Of a stretch of 64,000 bases of DNA, positions 34,542 to 44,195 are shown piece by piece. The stretch spans positions 2,578,501 to 2,642,500 of the forward strand of contig NZ_CP016020.1 of assembly GCF_001889165.1 (NCBI RefSeq). The letters run 5' to 3'. Positions within the stretch are counted from its first letter, which is position 1. Every line of letters starts with the position of its first letter. Made by a program: the position numbers and the translations under genes. This DNA is from Bacillus weihaiensis. Lineage in GTDB: Bacteria > Bacillota > Bacilli > Bacillales > Bacillaceae. The notes beneath the pieces are model-generated. The model saw nothing but the letters and a program-made list of their open reading frames with translations, was not told the origin of the DNA and searched no databases.

Positions 34542-35032
34542 GAACATCACCCCTTGTCCAGATTAACCTACTAGTATATTCTACCAACAACACAATATGA
34601 TCAGGGAAAAAACTCTTCGCAAAATAAAGAAAAGAAACGACAGCTTTTTAGTATTCTCTACCCTAAGAAACGACATAGCCAAACTTGCATAAATAAATTT
34701 TCTCTTAATAAGTAGCTTTTTGGTAAATGGTTGTTGAGTTCATTTTTAGATATCCCCTCTTCATTGGTGGCATTCCTAAAGTATTCTTAACTTTTCTACT
34801 GAGAGATCTCCCTTTGACATCCTTAGCTTTTAGCCCTACCTTCCTAAGGAGGGGTTTCATCTCATGATTTCTTAAAAAAACCAAGAATCGGATGATACAA
34901 TGTTCTTCTGTCTGCAAAGGGAGAGCTGCTCTTTTCTTTCTTACTAACATTGACATTGAGTATGTAAGATGACTATATACTTTAAAATGAATACTAAATA
35001 GCAACAAAGTTAAAAAAAGAGCCTAAAAAAGG
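34542..35032. other. Stretch without a supported gene
   Basis: A 100-codon minus-strand frame (34705-35007) begins with TTG, has no binding site and reads like chance. No other feature seen. Confidence 0.4.
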
Positions 35033-35056
35033 CGAATTTGATCTAAATCAAATTCA
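35033..35056 (-). terminator. Terminator after the 79-aa membrane gene
   Basis: GAATTTGAT pairs with ATCAAATTC across four bases, followed on the minus strand by GCCTTTTTTAGG. Confidence 0.7.
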
Positions 35057-35093
35057 CCCTTTCCACTATTTGATACTGATTAAAGGTCCGTCT

Positions 35094-35333
35094 CTATCGA
35101 GTAATTGTAAAAGCTAAATAGAAGATATAGGATAGTGAAAGAACTCCCGCTATTAGATATGCTAAAAAGATGGGGTTACGTGCATAAGGATGTTCTTGTA
35201 CCTTTTCGTTTATCTGTGTGTCATAATTTGCTTTTCTTTCACTTACTAACTTTCCTACCTTGAATGTATAAATAAGACTCGCTGTCAAAATTAATAATGC
35301 GACAACACCAAGCACCGTCGTTAAAATAGTCAT
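35094..35333 (-). CDS. Two-helix membrane protein, 79 aa
   Basis: Hydrophobic segments at about residues 4-26 (TILTTVLGVVALLILTASLI) and 55-76 flank a polar, charged loop with KLVSERKANYDTQINEK. ATG with AAGGGGTGACTTGGAA upstream. Located just after ykuI on the same strand. Not recognised. B. subtilis has ykuH/ykuG-type genes nearby but no clear match. Confidence 0.7.
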   Translation of the reverse strand: MTILTTVLGVVALLILTASLIYTFKVGKLVSERKANYDTQINEKVQEHPYARNPIFLAYLIAGVLSLSYIFYLAFTITR

Positions 35334-35387
35334 TTCCAAGTCACCCCTTATCAATTAGGATGACACATTTTTGTAGAAATATGCTCG

Positions 35388-36602
35388 TTACAATAGTTCA
35401 TCTTGCTCATAGAGATATTCATACGATAAATCAATAAATAAGTAATTCGTGTCTTTCAGAGGATAAGAAAAAGTACGAATTAAGTCTCCAGTCTCGATAT
35501 CACTATACACATCACTTAAAACACCTTTTTTATCATGTCTCATTCGAATGATATTTGCTAAAAAATAAGGACGCCAGCTCCAGTTTTTCATATAATACTG
35601 TGCTTGAGACTCCCAATCATTTCTTTTAAACATATTAACAGACTGCTGAAAGCCATCCTCATCACAAACGTACATTCTAAAACAACAATCATCAAACTTT
35701 TGTGTTAAGTCAAGTAATAAATCATCATATGCTATATGTTGATCATCTTGCAAAATAGCAGCTGAAACACGTTTATGGAAAGACTCTGTGAAATGATATA
35801 ATGTTTCTAATTTCTTTTTTTCAGTAGAGATGTACCTTTGAAATTCTTTTTTCAACTTTTCCTTCTGCTCATCTTTTCTCGAAAATTCAGACTTCGGAAG
35901 ATCTAGAAAAAAACCTTGATAATACCTCCCACCGTTTTTCCATGCATATTGAAGCTGGAAATTCACTTCTATATCTTCATACAACAGCGTTGCACCTATT
36001 TTCCTTGCTAAAAGTGATATAGAATAAAGAACGTCATAATACGATTGTAGAGGTGATGTGAGTCTTAGAGGATGTAAACTAATCTTAAGAATATCTGGAG
36101 ATAATAATCCTATACGATCTAAGCTATTGCTTCCCTTTCCTATATTATCAATAGCTATTTTAATCCCATATGTCTTATAGTACGTTAATAGATGATATAG
36201 CTGTTCAGTGTCTTCATGAAACTGATGTTCTGCAATCTCTAAAACAACTTGATCCAATTGTAAACCTTTTTCTTGGCTTTCTAATAATAGCTGAAGAAAT
36301 GATTCCCCATGATCGACCATTAGTAAATTAGCATCACGATTAACAAATAGAAGTAAATCTCTATCTTCCAATTGAATGAATTGATTTATTGCCATATGTA
36401 AAATAAAATCATCAACTTCATTTCGATAATCTTCAGGAACTGATTCATCTTGGAAAAAGCTCCCCAAGCTCTCCACTTTCTCCTGAAAGGAAATTCGACC
36501 TAACACTTCATATCCTATGATTTGCTGTTCATCCGCACTATATATCGCCTGATAGTATGGAAAAACATTTTCTAAATTCGCCATAACATCTAATGGATCC
36601 AT
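35388..36602 (-). CDS. ykuI: YkuI, degenerate EAL-domain protein, 404 aa
   Basis: EAL fold at about residues 10-245 followed by the YkuI C-terminal PAS-like domain. The catalytic motifs are altered: EVLGR instead of EALLR, EIAEH, and IAIDNIGKGSN instead of the DDFGTG loop. The B. subtilis YkuI structure binds c-di-GMP, but the protein is not a proven phosphodiesterase. A c-di-GMP receptor role is therefore more likely than hydrolysis. ATG at 36602. Divergent from nothing; it follows fadH's region on the same strand. Confidence 0.93.
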   Translation of the reverse strand: MDPLDVMANLENVFPYYQAIYSADEQQIIGYEVLGRISFQEKVESLGSFFQDESVPEDYRNEVDDFILHMAINQFIQLEDRDLLLFVNRDANLLMVDHGESFLQLLLESQEKGLQLDQVVLEIAEHQFHEDTEQLYHLLTYYKTYGIKIAIDNIGKGSNSLDRIGLLSPDILKISLHPLRLTSPLQSYYDVLYSISLLARKIGATLLYEDIEVNFQLQYAWKNGGRYYQGFFLDLPKSEFSRKDEQKEKLKKEFQRYISTEKKKLETLYHFTESFHKRVSAAILQDDQHIAYDDLLLDLTQKFDDCCFRMYVCDEDGFQQSVNMFKRNDWESQAQYYMKNWSWRPYFLANIIRMRHDKKGVLSDVYSDIETGDLIRTFSYPLKDTNYLFIDLSYEYLYEQDELL

Positions 36603-36786
36603 TTCAATCCCCTCACCTATATCTATCTGTTGATTATCATTATAACATATGGGTGAATTTCAGATGAGATTCAGGTAAATAATATCTAAAAATTGCGATT
36701 TATTGATTCATAAGATCATAAGTTTCCCTTTGAGCTAGACACTGATACTAATACAAATTTTTTATACAATCTTATTTTAAAGAAAC

Positions 36787-36823
36787 AAGCTCACTTTCTT
36801 ATAAAAAGTGAACTTTTTTTATT
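36787..36823. terminator. Terminator between fadH and ykuI
   Basis: AGCTCACTTT pairs with AAAGTGAACTT across about seven bases, with T-rich flanks. It can end fadH (minus strand) 20 bases after its stop. Confidence 0.7.
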
Positions 36824-36842
36824 TTATTTACGAATTAATTTA

Positions 36843-37607
36843 CTAAAAAGGGTATTGATTCAACCATTGTCCTCCGTCCATCGTAATACATTCTCCATTT
36901 ATATAAGACGCATCTTCCGATAATAAAAAGCTTGCCAATGCAGCAATCTCTTCCGGTGTACCTAATCTTCCAAGCGGAACACTTGATAAGGTACGCTTTG
37001 CCGCTTCTTCTGATTCCCATAGTTTCTCTGCACCGCCCGTTCTTTCAATTGGACCAGGAGCAATTGCATTCACTCTTATACCATATTTTCGTCCCCACTC
37101 AACAGCTAAAGTTCTTGTAATGGATAATACACCTGATTTTGCAGCAGCAGAATGAATAACTCCTGCACCTGCATTCCAAGCATATGTAGCAACCATATTG
37201 ATCATTGATCCTTTAATTTGTTTATCAATCCAATACTTCCCCACTGCTGAACTACAATAAAATGTTCCGTTCAAAACAATATCAATCACTGAATTCCATC
37301 CATTTACAGATAACTTTTCAGCTGGACAAATAAAATTTCCTGCTGCATTATTAACAAGCGCGTCTATTCTGCCAAACTTTTGATCAACAGTTTGAATCAT
37401 CTCTGAAATCATTTCCGGATCTCTTACATCTAATTGAAAAGGTAAAACTTGCTCTTCAAACGTTTCAATTTCTCGCTTTGTTTCTTCTAATTTTTCTAAG
37501 GACCTTCCAATAATCACAACTCTGGCACCATTTTTTGCAAAGCGTTGTGCCATGACTTTCCCCATACCGTTTGATCCACCCGTTACAATGACTACTTTAT
37601 CTTTCAT
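36843..37607 (-). CDS. fadH: 2,4-dienoyl-CoA reductase FadH (YkuF), SDR family, 254 aa
   Basis: NADPH-dependent reductase needed for beta-oxidation of unsaturated fatty acids. Rossmann motif TGGSNGMGKVM, NNAAGNF, and HSAAAKSGV in place of the classical YxxxK, as expected of dienoyl-CoA reductases. C-terminal INGECITMDGG. Length is equal to B. subtilis YkuF. ATG at 37607 after AAGGGGGATCACA. A perfect FadR-type palindrome lies 14 bases upstream, so repression by FadR (relieved by long-chain acyl-CoA) is expected. Confidence 0.94.
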   Translation of the reverse strand: MKDKVVIVTGGSNGMGKVMAQRFAKNGARVVIIGRSLEKLEETKREIETFEEQVLPFQLDVRDPEMISEMIQTVDQKFGRIDALVNNAAGNFICPAEKLSVNGWNSVIDIVLNGTFYCSSAVGKYWIDKQIKGSMINMVATYAWNAGAGVIHSAAAKSGVLSITRTLAVEWGRKYGIRVNAIAPGPIERTGGAEKLWESEEAAKRTLSSVPLGRLGTPEEIAALASFLLSEDASYINGECITMDGGQWLNQYPF

Positions 37608-37620
37608 TGTGATCCCCCTT

Positions 37621-37650
37621 ATCAAAAATGAATGAGTATTCATTTTTGAT
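37621..37650. promoter_or_regulatory. FadR-type operator of fadH
   Basis: A 30-base perfect palindrome (arms ATCAAAAATGAAT and ATTCATTTTTGAT, centre GAGT) contains TGAATGA-TA-TCATT, close to the B. subtilis FadR (YsiA) consensus TGAATGAMTANTCATTCA. It lies immediately upstream of fadH. Confidence 0.85.
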
Positions 37651-37919
37651 TTTACCACACTTTGTTATATTTTTCTAATTTTCTAAACATAACACCTTAT
37701 AAATTGTTTTAAATAGTATGTACTTTGGGTAATTAACACGTACCTCCATCTTGACCTTTGAAAGATTATTGTCTCTAAAAATGTAATAACAAACATACTT
37801 TGACCGTGATATACTTAAATAAAGATATTCACTGTATTGGATAGTGGATAAAGCTCAGAAGCAGCTCATTTATTTTTATAACACATAATTAGATTAAATT
37901 TTAGGAATGATTGAAGATT

Positions 37920-38783
37920 ATGACAAAACAATATTCAAGAAGATCCTTTATTAAAGGTCTTTTTTCCTTTTCGATTGGTGGACTCTTAGTTTCTATTGGA
38001 GGGTATTCTTACGCAAGATACTTTGAGCCCTCCCTTTTAGATATTACAAATTTTAACATCGAAAACAAGAAGCTACCTCTTTCTTTTGATGGGTTTAAGG
38101 TTGTTCAATTTAGTGATACTCACTTGAGCAACTACTTTACGTTAGACAGATTAGAAACAATTGTTGAGAAAATGAACAGTATTTCGCCAGATATAGTCTT
38201 TTTTACAGGAGATTTAATGGATGAGCCCAATCAATATGAGTATGTAAACAAGATCGTTCCAGTACTAGAAAAATTAAAAGCTCCTTATGGAAAATACGCA
38301 ATATATGGAAACCATGACCATGGTGGATATGGAACAGATATTTATAAAAATGTCATTGAAATGTCTGGTTTTACCTTACTAAATAATCAAGTTGTTACAA
38401 TTCAAAAGCAAGATGGAACTAAGATTAGTGTATCTGGACTAGATGATTTAATGCTTGGAAACCCTAGTTATGAAGGTACTTTAGGAAACTTAAATCCAGA
38501 AATCTTCAATATTTTGTTAGCACATGAACCAGATGCAGCTCTCGAAACACATCAATACTCTGTTGATTTACAGTTATCTGGTCATAGTCATGGCGGGCAA
38601 ATTCAATTACCTTTTTATGGTCCATTGATTACGCCTCCTTATGCAACAGAGTATTTTGAAGGTATGTATGAAGTGGAGAATATGAAATTATATGTTAATA
38701 GAGGATTAGGGACAACTAGACTACCTTTCCGATTTTTGTCCACTCCTGAAATCAGCTGTTTCACATTAAAATCTGTTAAATAA
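37920..38783 (+). CDS. ykuE: Tat-exported metallophosphoesterase YkuE, 287 aa
   Basis: Twin-arginine signal with SRRSFIKG near residues 6-13 and a hydrophobic stretch after it, so it is exported folded to the wall side. Metal motifs: FSDTHLS, GDLMDEPN, GNHDHGG and SGHSHGGQIQLP. The B. subtilis YkuE is a known Tat substrate. The ATG at 37920 has AGGAA 12 bases upstream. A TTG three codons earlier is an alternative. Substrate unknown. Confidence 0.92.
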   Translation: MTKQYSRRSFIKGLFSFSIGGLLVSIGGYSYARYFEPSLLDITNFNIENKKLPLSFDGFKVVQFSDTHLSNYFTLDRLETIVEKMNSISPDIVFFTGDLMDEPNQYEYVNKIVPVLEKLKAPYGKYAIYGNHDHGGYGTDIYKNVIEMSGFTLLNNQVVTIQKQDGTKISVSGLDDLMLGNPSYEGTLGNLNPEIFNILLAHEPDAALETHQYSVDLQLSGHSHGGQIQLPFYGPLITPPYATEYFEGMYEVENMKLYVNRGLGTTRLPFRFLSTPEISCFTLKSVK

Positions 38784-39112
38784 AGGGCACATTACTCATA
38801 GTCGTAAGTATATTTCACATATCTCGGGAATTCACAAATAAGTTTGGTCGCAAAAATTAAGTAGCTATTCTCTTTATATGAAAGTATAAAATCGCAAGTA
38901 CCTTGGTCAGTCTTGGAGCTGGGAAGCAGTCCAAAAGTGCGACGTCCTGTTTCAACGACTACACTTTATCCATCGGGGATAGTGGTTGGAGCTGGATGTC
39001 GATGCACTTATCGACAAACGATGCATTTTATAGTTTCCTAAACAATAATAAAACGGGCAAGACACGTGATGCAACACTCTAAAACTTGGGCAGCAACATA
39101 AATTTCACATTC
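38784..39112. other. Gene-free stretch with a GC-rich block
   Basis: Positions 38890-39040 are richer in G and C, with TTGGAGCTGG near 38913 and again near 38985, and near-palindromic TCGATGCAC / GATGCATTT. No frame codes. It could be another decayed repeat. Confidence 0.4.
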
Positions 39113-39466
39113 TTATCTATAAAAAAAGGAACTCACAATCTCTCCACATACATAAGCAAGTATACTCCCCATGATTGTCAACAGAATGTAAGAGATGAAA
39201 AATAGATATTTTTTACTTCTTAGTAAACTAACTGCCTCCATACTGAAGCTTGAATACGTTGTAAATCCTCCACAAAACCCAGTAGCCATTAGTATGAGAA
39301 GAGAGTCATCTGCATATTGAATGATAAGCCCTAGAAAAAATGCACCTAGACAATTTATAAGAATTAGAGCAATTGGGAATGCCTTTTGCCAATATAAGGC
39401 AATACACTCTCCGACGAGATACCTTAATGCTGCTCCGCACGCCCCTCCTACTGCTACGCTAATCAT
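39113..39466 (-). CDS. fluC: Fluoride exporter FluC (CrcB), second subunit, 117 aa
   Basis: Fluoride-selective channel of the cell membrane, here one of two different subunits expected to form an antiparallel heterodimer. Four helices, GFCGGFTTYSSFSMEA (central sodium and fluoride site) and INCLGAFFLG (pore Asn) are intact. It overlaps the upstream fluC by 8 bases, so they are coupled. Confidence 0.95.
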   Translation of the reverse strand: MISVAVGGACGAALRYLVGECIALYWQKAFPIALILINCLGAFFLGLIIQYADDSLLILMATGFCGGFTTYSSFSMEAVSLLRSKKYLFFISYILLTIMGSILAYVCGEIVSSFFYR

Positions 39467-39824
39467 GATTGTGACTTCCTTTCATTAAAGTTCCTAACCA
39501 CGTTCCTAAATAGGCAAGAATAAAACTACATAGTAATGTAGCAATTAAATACCCACTAGCAAAGTGAATTGGTAATGATGTGAGCTCCAAGCTAAAGGTA
39601 GACATCGTTGTAAAACCTCCACAGAATCCTGTTCCCATAAATAATTTCAACTGAGTGTTTCTACTGTAAGTAGATACATATCCAAGGATGAAGCTTCCAA
39701 TAATATTCACAATAAAAGTAGGTAAAGGCTCTACTAAAATAGGAATGGAAACAGCATATCTACTCATTGAACCGAATGAGCCACCAAGAGCAACTAGAAG
39801 CGTATTAATAACCTTATCTTTCAT
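39459..39824 (-). CDS. fluC: Fluoride exporter FluC (CrcB), first subunit, 121 aa
   Basis: Companion of the adjacent FluC. GFCGGFTTMSTFSLEL and VNIIGSFILG are intact, with four helices. The start is the ATG at 39824 directly after GGGAGGAACT. A longer frame begins at 39836. No fluoride riboswitch consensus is visible upstream. Confidence 0.95.
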   Translation of the reverse strand: MKDKVINTLLVALGGSFGSMSRYAVSIPILVEPLPTFIVNIIGSFILGYVSTYSRNTQLKLFMGTGFCGGFTTMSTFSLELTSLPIHFASGYLIATLLCSFILAYLGTWLGTLMKGSHNHD

Positions 39825-39927
39825 AGTTCCTCCCATTTTATAATATGATCAAACTAACAAAATTAGCTAACTTAATGATTATCTCAAAGTACGTCCATTT
39901 TTCAAACCCTGAATAAACTTTCTAGAA

Positions 39928-39962
39928 TAAAAATAAGAAGCAGCACCTTAGCACCGCTCCTT
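39928..39962 (-). terminator. Terminator of ppk
   Basis: On the minus strand AGCGGTGC and GTGCTGCT pair (with G-U pairs) across four bases, followed by TCTTATTTTTATT. Confidence 0.6.
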
Positions 39963-39971
39963 TCTCTTACC

Positions 39972-42083
39972 TTACTCTTCGTCTTCCATGACTTGATATG
40001 CTTTGCTAAATAAATGTAGCTGACTATCAACTATAGGTTCATTTTGTTTTCGATCCACATAATGATAGATTCCATTTTCATCTTGCTCTCTAGCCTTAAC
40101 ATTATCTTCAAGTGCAATTGATAAAATAGCATTTAATCGCATCTTAATATCACCATCGAAGATTGGGAATAGAATTTCTACACGTTTTTCCATATTTCTC
40201 GTCATTAAATCTGCTGATGATAAAAATGTTTTTTCTTCTCCATTATGATGGAAGAAATAGATTCTACTATGCTCTAAAAATCTTCCTACAATACTACGAA
40301 CTTTAATATTTTCACTAACCCCTTTAATACCTGGACGTAAGCAACATGTTCCACGAACAATTAGATCAATTTTCACACCAGCATTAGAAGCTTCATAAAA
40401 TTTAGTAATAAGTAGTTTGTCTGTTAATGAGTTCATTTTCGCAATAATTCTTCCATTTCCAAAGCGTTTTTGGAAGTTAATTTCTTCATCAATTAATCCA
40501 ATAAAATCCTTTCGTATATCGAATGGAGCGACAGAAAGGTGGTGAAATTCAGGTTTTTCTGTATACCCACTTAGATAGTTAAAGAAATTGGTAGCATCAA
40601 TACCGAATTTGCGTTTAGATGTGAGTATTCCCATATCCGTATAGATTTTCGCTGTTTGATCATTATAGTTACCCGTACCTAAATGGACAAAACGCTCAAT
40701 ACGATTATTTTTTCTTCTTACAACCAATGTAATTTTACTATGAGTTTTTAAATACGTCATACCATAGATGACATGACAACCTGCCTTTTCTAATTCTTTA
40801 GCCCATTGAACATTATTCTCTTCGTCAAAACGAGCCTTTAGTTCGACTAAAACCGTTACTTGTTTTCCGTTTTCAGCTGCCCGTTTTAATGCATCAATAA
40901 TAGGTGAATCTCCACTAACACGATAGAGAGTTTGCTTGATAGCTAATACATCCGGGTCATCTGCTGCATCAGCAATAAACTCCACAACAGGTTCAAAGGA
41001 TTCATATGGATGGTGTAGAAATACATCCTGTTCAGATACCTTCTCAAAAATATCCTCGTCAGACGAAATATCTCTTGGAGGCTGTGGGATGAGTGTTTCA
41101 AAAACAAGATCTTCTCTACTTTTTGATAGTTGCTTGTAAAAACCAAACAAAATGGTTAAATCAATAGGACCATCTATTTCATAAACGTCCTTCTGATGAA
41201 TTTCAAGCTCGTCTGTTAAATAGCGTAGGATATTTGAATCAAAGCCCTTTTTTTGGATTTCAAGGCGAACGGCCGCCCCCCACTTACGTTTCTTCAGTTC
41301 TTTTTCAATTTCCTTAAGTAAATCACGAGCTCCTTCTTCATGTATTGTCATATCTGCATTTCTGGTAATACGAAAAACAGATACTGAAACAACCTTATAC
41401 CCTTTAAATAATTTATAAATGAAGTGGCTAATAACATCTTCAAGGAGGATAAATTGAGTTTTATTATTTCCTGTTTCCAATTCAACAAAGCGTTGTAGGA
41501 CAGCTGGCACTTGTACAATGGCTGTTTTAAAGCGATTTTCCTCAAACTCATCATTGTCCTCAATGACAATCGCTAAATTTAAACTCTTATTAAGCAACAT
41601 TGGAAATGGTCGATAAGCGTCAACTGCCATAGGAGTAAGAACAGGGAATATTTGCTCGTTAAAATACTCTTCAAGCACCGAATACTGTGAAGGCGTTACA
41701 TCACTCATCTGGATAATTTCGATGTTCTCTTCATTTAACTTAGGTACTAACACTTTATTGTATGTATTATATTGAATATCAATTAGTCGATGAGTGTCTA
41801 TGGCTATTTGATTCAATTGCTGTTTCGGTGTCATACCAGCTTTATTTTCCGGTTTATTAAAGCCTGCTTTTACTTGATCCTTTAAACCTGCAACACGCAC
41901 CATAAAAAATTCATCCAAATTCGAACTAAAAATTGACAAAAATTTCAACCGTTCCAGTAAAGGGTTACGCTCATCTAGCGCTTCTTCTAGCACACGTTCA
42001 TTAAAAGCAAGCCAGCTAAGTTCCCTATTGTTATAATATAGCGGACTTTGAAGTTCAATTGCATTTTTATTTAATGTGTTCAT
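39972..42083 (-). CDS. ppk: Polyphosphate kinase Ppk1, 703 aa
   Basis: Makes polyphosphate from ATP. N-terminal helical domain with RELSWLAFNERVLEEA and SSNLDEFFMVRVAGL. The two phospholipase D-like domains contain KTHSKITLVVR with His448 (the position of the phosphorylated His) and FVHLGTGNYND, and a late LEHSRIYFFHHNG. Length normal. ATG after AGGGTGACGTAAG. A ppx gene lies just upstream on the same strand, the usual pairing. Confidence 0.96.
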   Translation of the reverse strand: MNTLNKNAIELQSPLYYNNRELSWLAFNERVLEEALDERNPLLERLKFLSIFSSNLDEFFMVRVAGLKDQVKAGFNKPENKAGMTPKQQLNQIAIDTHRLIDIQYNTYNKVLVPKLNEENIEIIQMSDVTPSQYSVLEEYFNEQIFPVLTPMAVDAYRPFPMLLNKSLNLAIVIEDNDEFEENRFKTAIVQVPAVLQRFVELETGNNKTQFILLEDVISHFIYKLFKGYKVVSVSVFRITRNADMTIHEEGARDLLKEIEKELKKRKWGAAVRLEIQKKGFDSNILRYLTDELEIHQKDVYEIDGPIDLTILFGFYKQLSKSREDLVFETLIPQPPRDISSDEDIFEKVSEQDVFLHHPYESFEPVVEFIADAADDPDVLAIKQTLYRVSGDSPIIDALKRAAENGKQVTVLVELKARFDEENNVQWAKELEKAGCHVIYGMTYLKTHSKITLVVRRKNNRIERFVHLGTGNYNDQTAKIYTDMGILTSKRKFGIDATNFFNYLSGYTEKPEFHHLSVAPFDIRKDFIGLIDEEINFQKRFGNGRIIAKMNSLTDKLLITKFYEASNAGVKIDLIVRGTCCLRPGIKGVSENIKVRSIVGRFLEHSRIYFFHHNGEEKTFLSSADLMTRNMEKRVEILFPIFDGDIKMRLNAILSIALEDNVKAREQDENGIYHYVDRKQNEPIVDSQLHLFSKAYQVMEDEE

Positions 42084-42340
42084 CTTACGTCACCCTTTTT
42101 TTCGACAATTTGCTACGTAATTATGATAGCATTAATACAGATTGTGTCCTTGTAAATTTTTTGTAAATTTTATGTTGATTTTTCGTAAAGGCAAAAAAAA
42201 CTCTGAAGATTATTTATTAAAATCCTCATGTGGGCACCTAACATAATGATTTCATCTATTTAAAAGAATTCAATAATGGTCGTTACTATCTTGTTTATTT
42301 TCTAGTCATTTAGTATCCTTTTGTTACTTTTCTATAAAAA
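42084..42340. other. Gap between ppk and ppx
   Basis: AT-rich, no gene. The minus-strand ppx terminator lies at its right edge. No promoter is distinctive. Confidence 0.4.
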
Positions 42341-42402
42341 ATATGGTAACGATAATAAGTGTTAGAAATACTCAATCTGCTCTCTCACTAATCGTTACCA
42401 AT
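42341..42402 (-). terminator. Terminator of ppx
   Basis: GGTAACGAT pairs with ATCGTTACC around a loop of about 35 bases, followed on the minus strand by ATATTTTTT. It starts 8 bases past the ppx stop. Confidence 0.75.
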
Positions 42403-42410
42403 TCCTCTTG

Positions 42411-43940
42411 TTATACTGATTCAAAGTGGACATTAATGTTTATTTTTAATAGTTTTTCCAAATGCTTTTTTTGTTTTTCAACTTGGTATTGTTCCGGACG
42501 CCAGTCTTTCTTGCATAAAATGGTAAACACTAATTCATCCTGTTCCTTACGTAAGTCAATTGCTTGGATAATATTTCTACGAGTCGCATGAAGGCTATAG
42601 GCTAGCTTTATAATCGCTCCCAGTAATCTATATTTTACTAACTCTTCTTTACTAAACCATTGTATATATGGAGCTACATTTCTCTTGAAACTCGATTTAC
42701 TTGTATACGATGCAATTAAAGCAATAATCAATCTATCTCGATGAAGAAGTCCATCAATTGTACGGTTTGCTAACAGATAGAATGTATGCTGACTGCTTGC
42801 CTCTGCATCAATATAAGCTCCGATATTGTACACAAATGCTCCTCTTTTTAATAATAGTGAATCTACTCTATTAATAGAAGCTAATCCTTTTTCATTTAAA
42901 AGCTGTGAAATAATCATGGCACTATTCGTAACGTGAAAAACATGATTGAGATCAATCGTGAAATCCGTTGCTAGTTCATTAAAACTTTCTTCAATGACTT
43001 TAGGAAAAACAGAGATTCCGATATTTTTTGTTAATTCTTCAAAAAACACACCATCACGTAATCCTTTTCTACTTAAAGCAAAGTGTTGGGCATTAACAAC
43101 CTCCATAATACTTTTAAATACTTTGACAGCTGGTATGATTATGTCTGCACGGTCTTTAGAAAGACCTTCTAATCTCTGTAGCTCAGGAAATGGTAAAGAC
43201 TGAATATATTGATCAATTTCCACAAGATCTTCGTTACTCATCATATATTGATGAACACCTGCAATAGGATAACTGATATATTCTTGATGAACTTGAACAA
43301 CATTTCTAGCACTTCCCCCAATAGCAATAATTGGAAGGGATTTGTTTTGTAACCACTCTAATTGAGAGAACTGATCATAAATAAATTTCTTTAACAAAGT
43401 AAGTTCCTGACTTGTAGGAGTAAAACCAGAGATAAATTGTTTTTTCAATGATAATGCCCCAAAAGGAAAGCTATGATAATTAACTAACTTTCGATTTGAG
43501 AAATACGTTAACTCTGTACTTCCACCACCAATATCAATAGTATTGCCCTCTTCAAATGGTGTCGTGTTCACCACAGCTAAAAATCCATAATATGCTTCTT
43601 CATATTCAGAAAGAATCCGCATCTTAAATCCTGTTTTATTTTTAACCTTTTCTAAAATTTCTTTTTGATTTTTTGCTTGTCTTATTGTTGCTGTTGCTAC
43701 ACATTTTACTTTTTCTAATTCATGGTGAGTTGTAACTTCCTTAAAGCTATTCAGAGTATCAATTAAAACGGAAACTCCTTCTTCTTCAAGAATTTCATCA
43801 TATGATAAATAATTTCGTAATCGAGCTACTACTTTCACATTTTCAATTTCTTTTAGCCGACCACTTTTTTCCATTAAATAAATAACCAATCTCATTGTAT
43901 TTGACCCGATATCAATGATTGCGTACTTCTCTTTACTCAC
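42411..43940 (-). CDS. ppx: Exopolyphosphatase Ppx/GppA, 509 aa
   Basis: Releases phosphate from polyphosphate ends or converts pppGpp to ppGpp. ASKHA fold: AIIDIGSNTMRLVIY, TIDIGGGSTELTYF, PIIAIGGSARN. The C-terminal third is the HD-type domain (LLKRGAFVYNIGAYID). The start is uncertain: GTG at 43940 has AAGG 9 bases upstream. Other GTG/TTG codons lie at 43949 and 43946. Confidence 0.93.
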   Translation of the reverse strand: MSKEKYAIIDIGSNTMRLVIYLMEKSGRLKEIENVKVVARLRNYLSYDEILEEEGVSVLIDTLNSFKEVTTHHELEKVKCVATATIRQAKNQKEILEKVKNKTGFKMRILSEYEEAYYGFLAVVNTTPFEEGNTIDIGGGSTELTYFSNRKLVNYHSFPFGALSLKKQFISGFTPTSQELTLLKKFIYDQFSQLEWLQNKSLPIIAIGGSARNVVQVHQEYISYPIAGVHQYMMSNEDLVEIDQYIQSLPFPELQRLEGLSKDRADIIIPAVKVFKSIMEVVNAQHFALSRKGLRDGVFFEELTKNIGISVFPKVIEESFNELATDFTIDLNHVFHVTNSAMIISQLLNEKGLASINRVDSLLLKRGAFVYNIGAYIDAEASSQHTFYLLANRTIDGLLHRDRLIIALIASYTSKSSFKRNVAPYIQWFSKEELVKYRLLGAIIKLAYSLHATRRNIIQAIDLRKEQDELVFTILCKKDWRPEQYQVEKQKKHLEKLLKININVHFESV

Positions 43941-44195
43941 ATTCAACACCCTTACATTTTTTCTATTCGGACCTTTTGTGAATCTACAATTATATCCCTT
44001 TCCATTTACCCTTTTCCTATAACATACAACAAATAATTTTTGTACATTATATCATATTCAGTACTAATTTTTTTTGAGTATTCATAATTCTTAATTGATA
44101 TTAGGTGGTTATATTTCTACATTTATTTTTTATTAAAACTTTCCACTTAAGTAGGAAGAATAAACAAATTAATTAGTTTAGAGGAGGAATATTAC

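Noticed and set aside
34705-35007. 100-codon minus-strand frame
   Set aside because: TTG start without a binding site; the sequence looks like chance.
39837-39927. Fluoride riboswitch upstream of the fluC pair
   Set aside because: The crcB RNA consensus could not be found.
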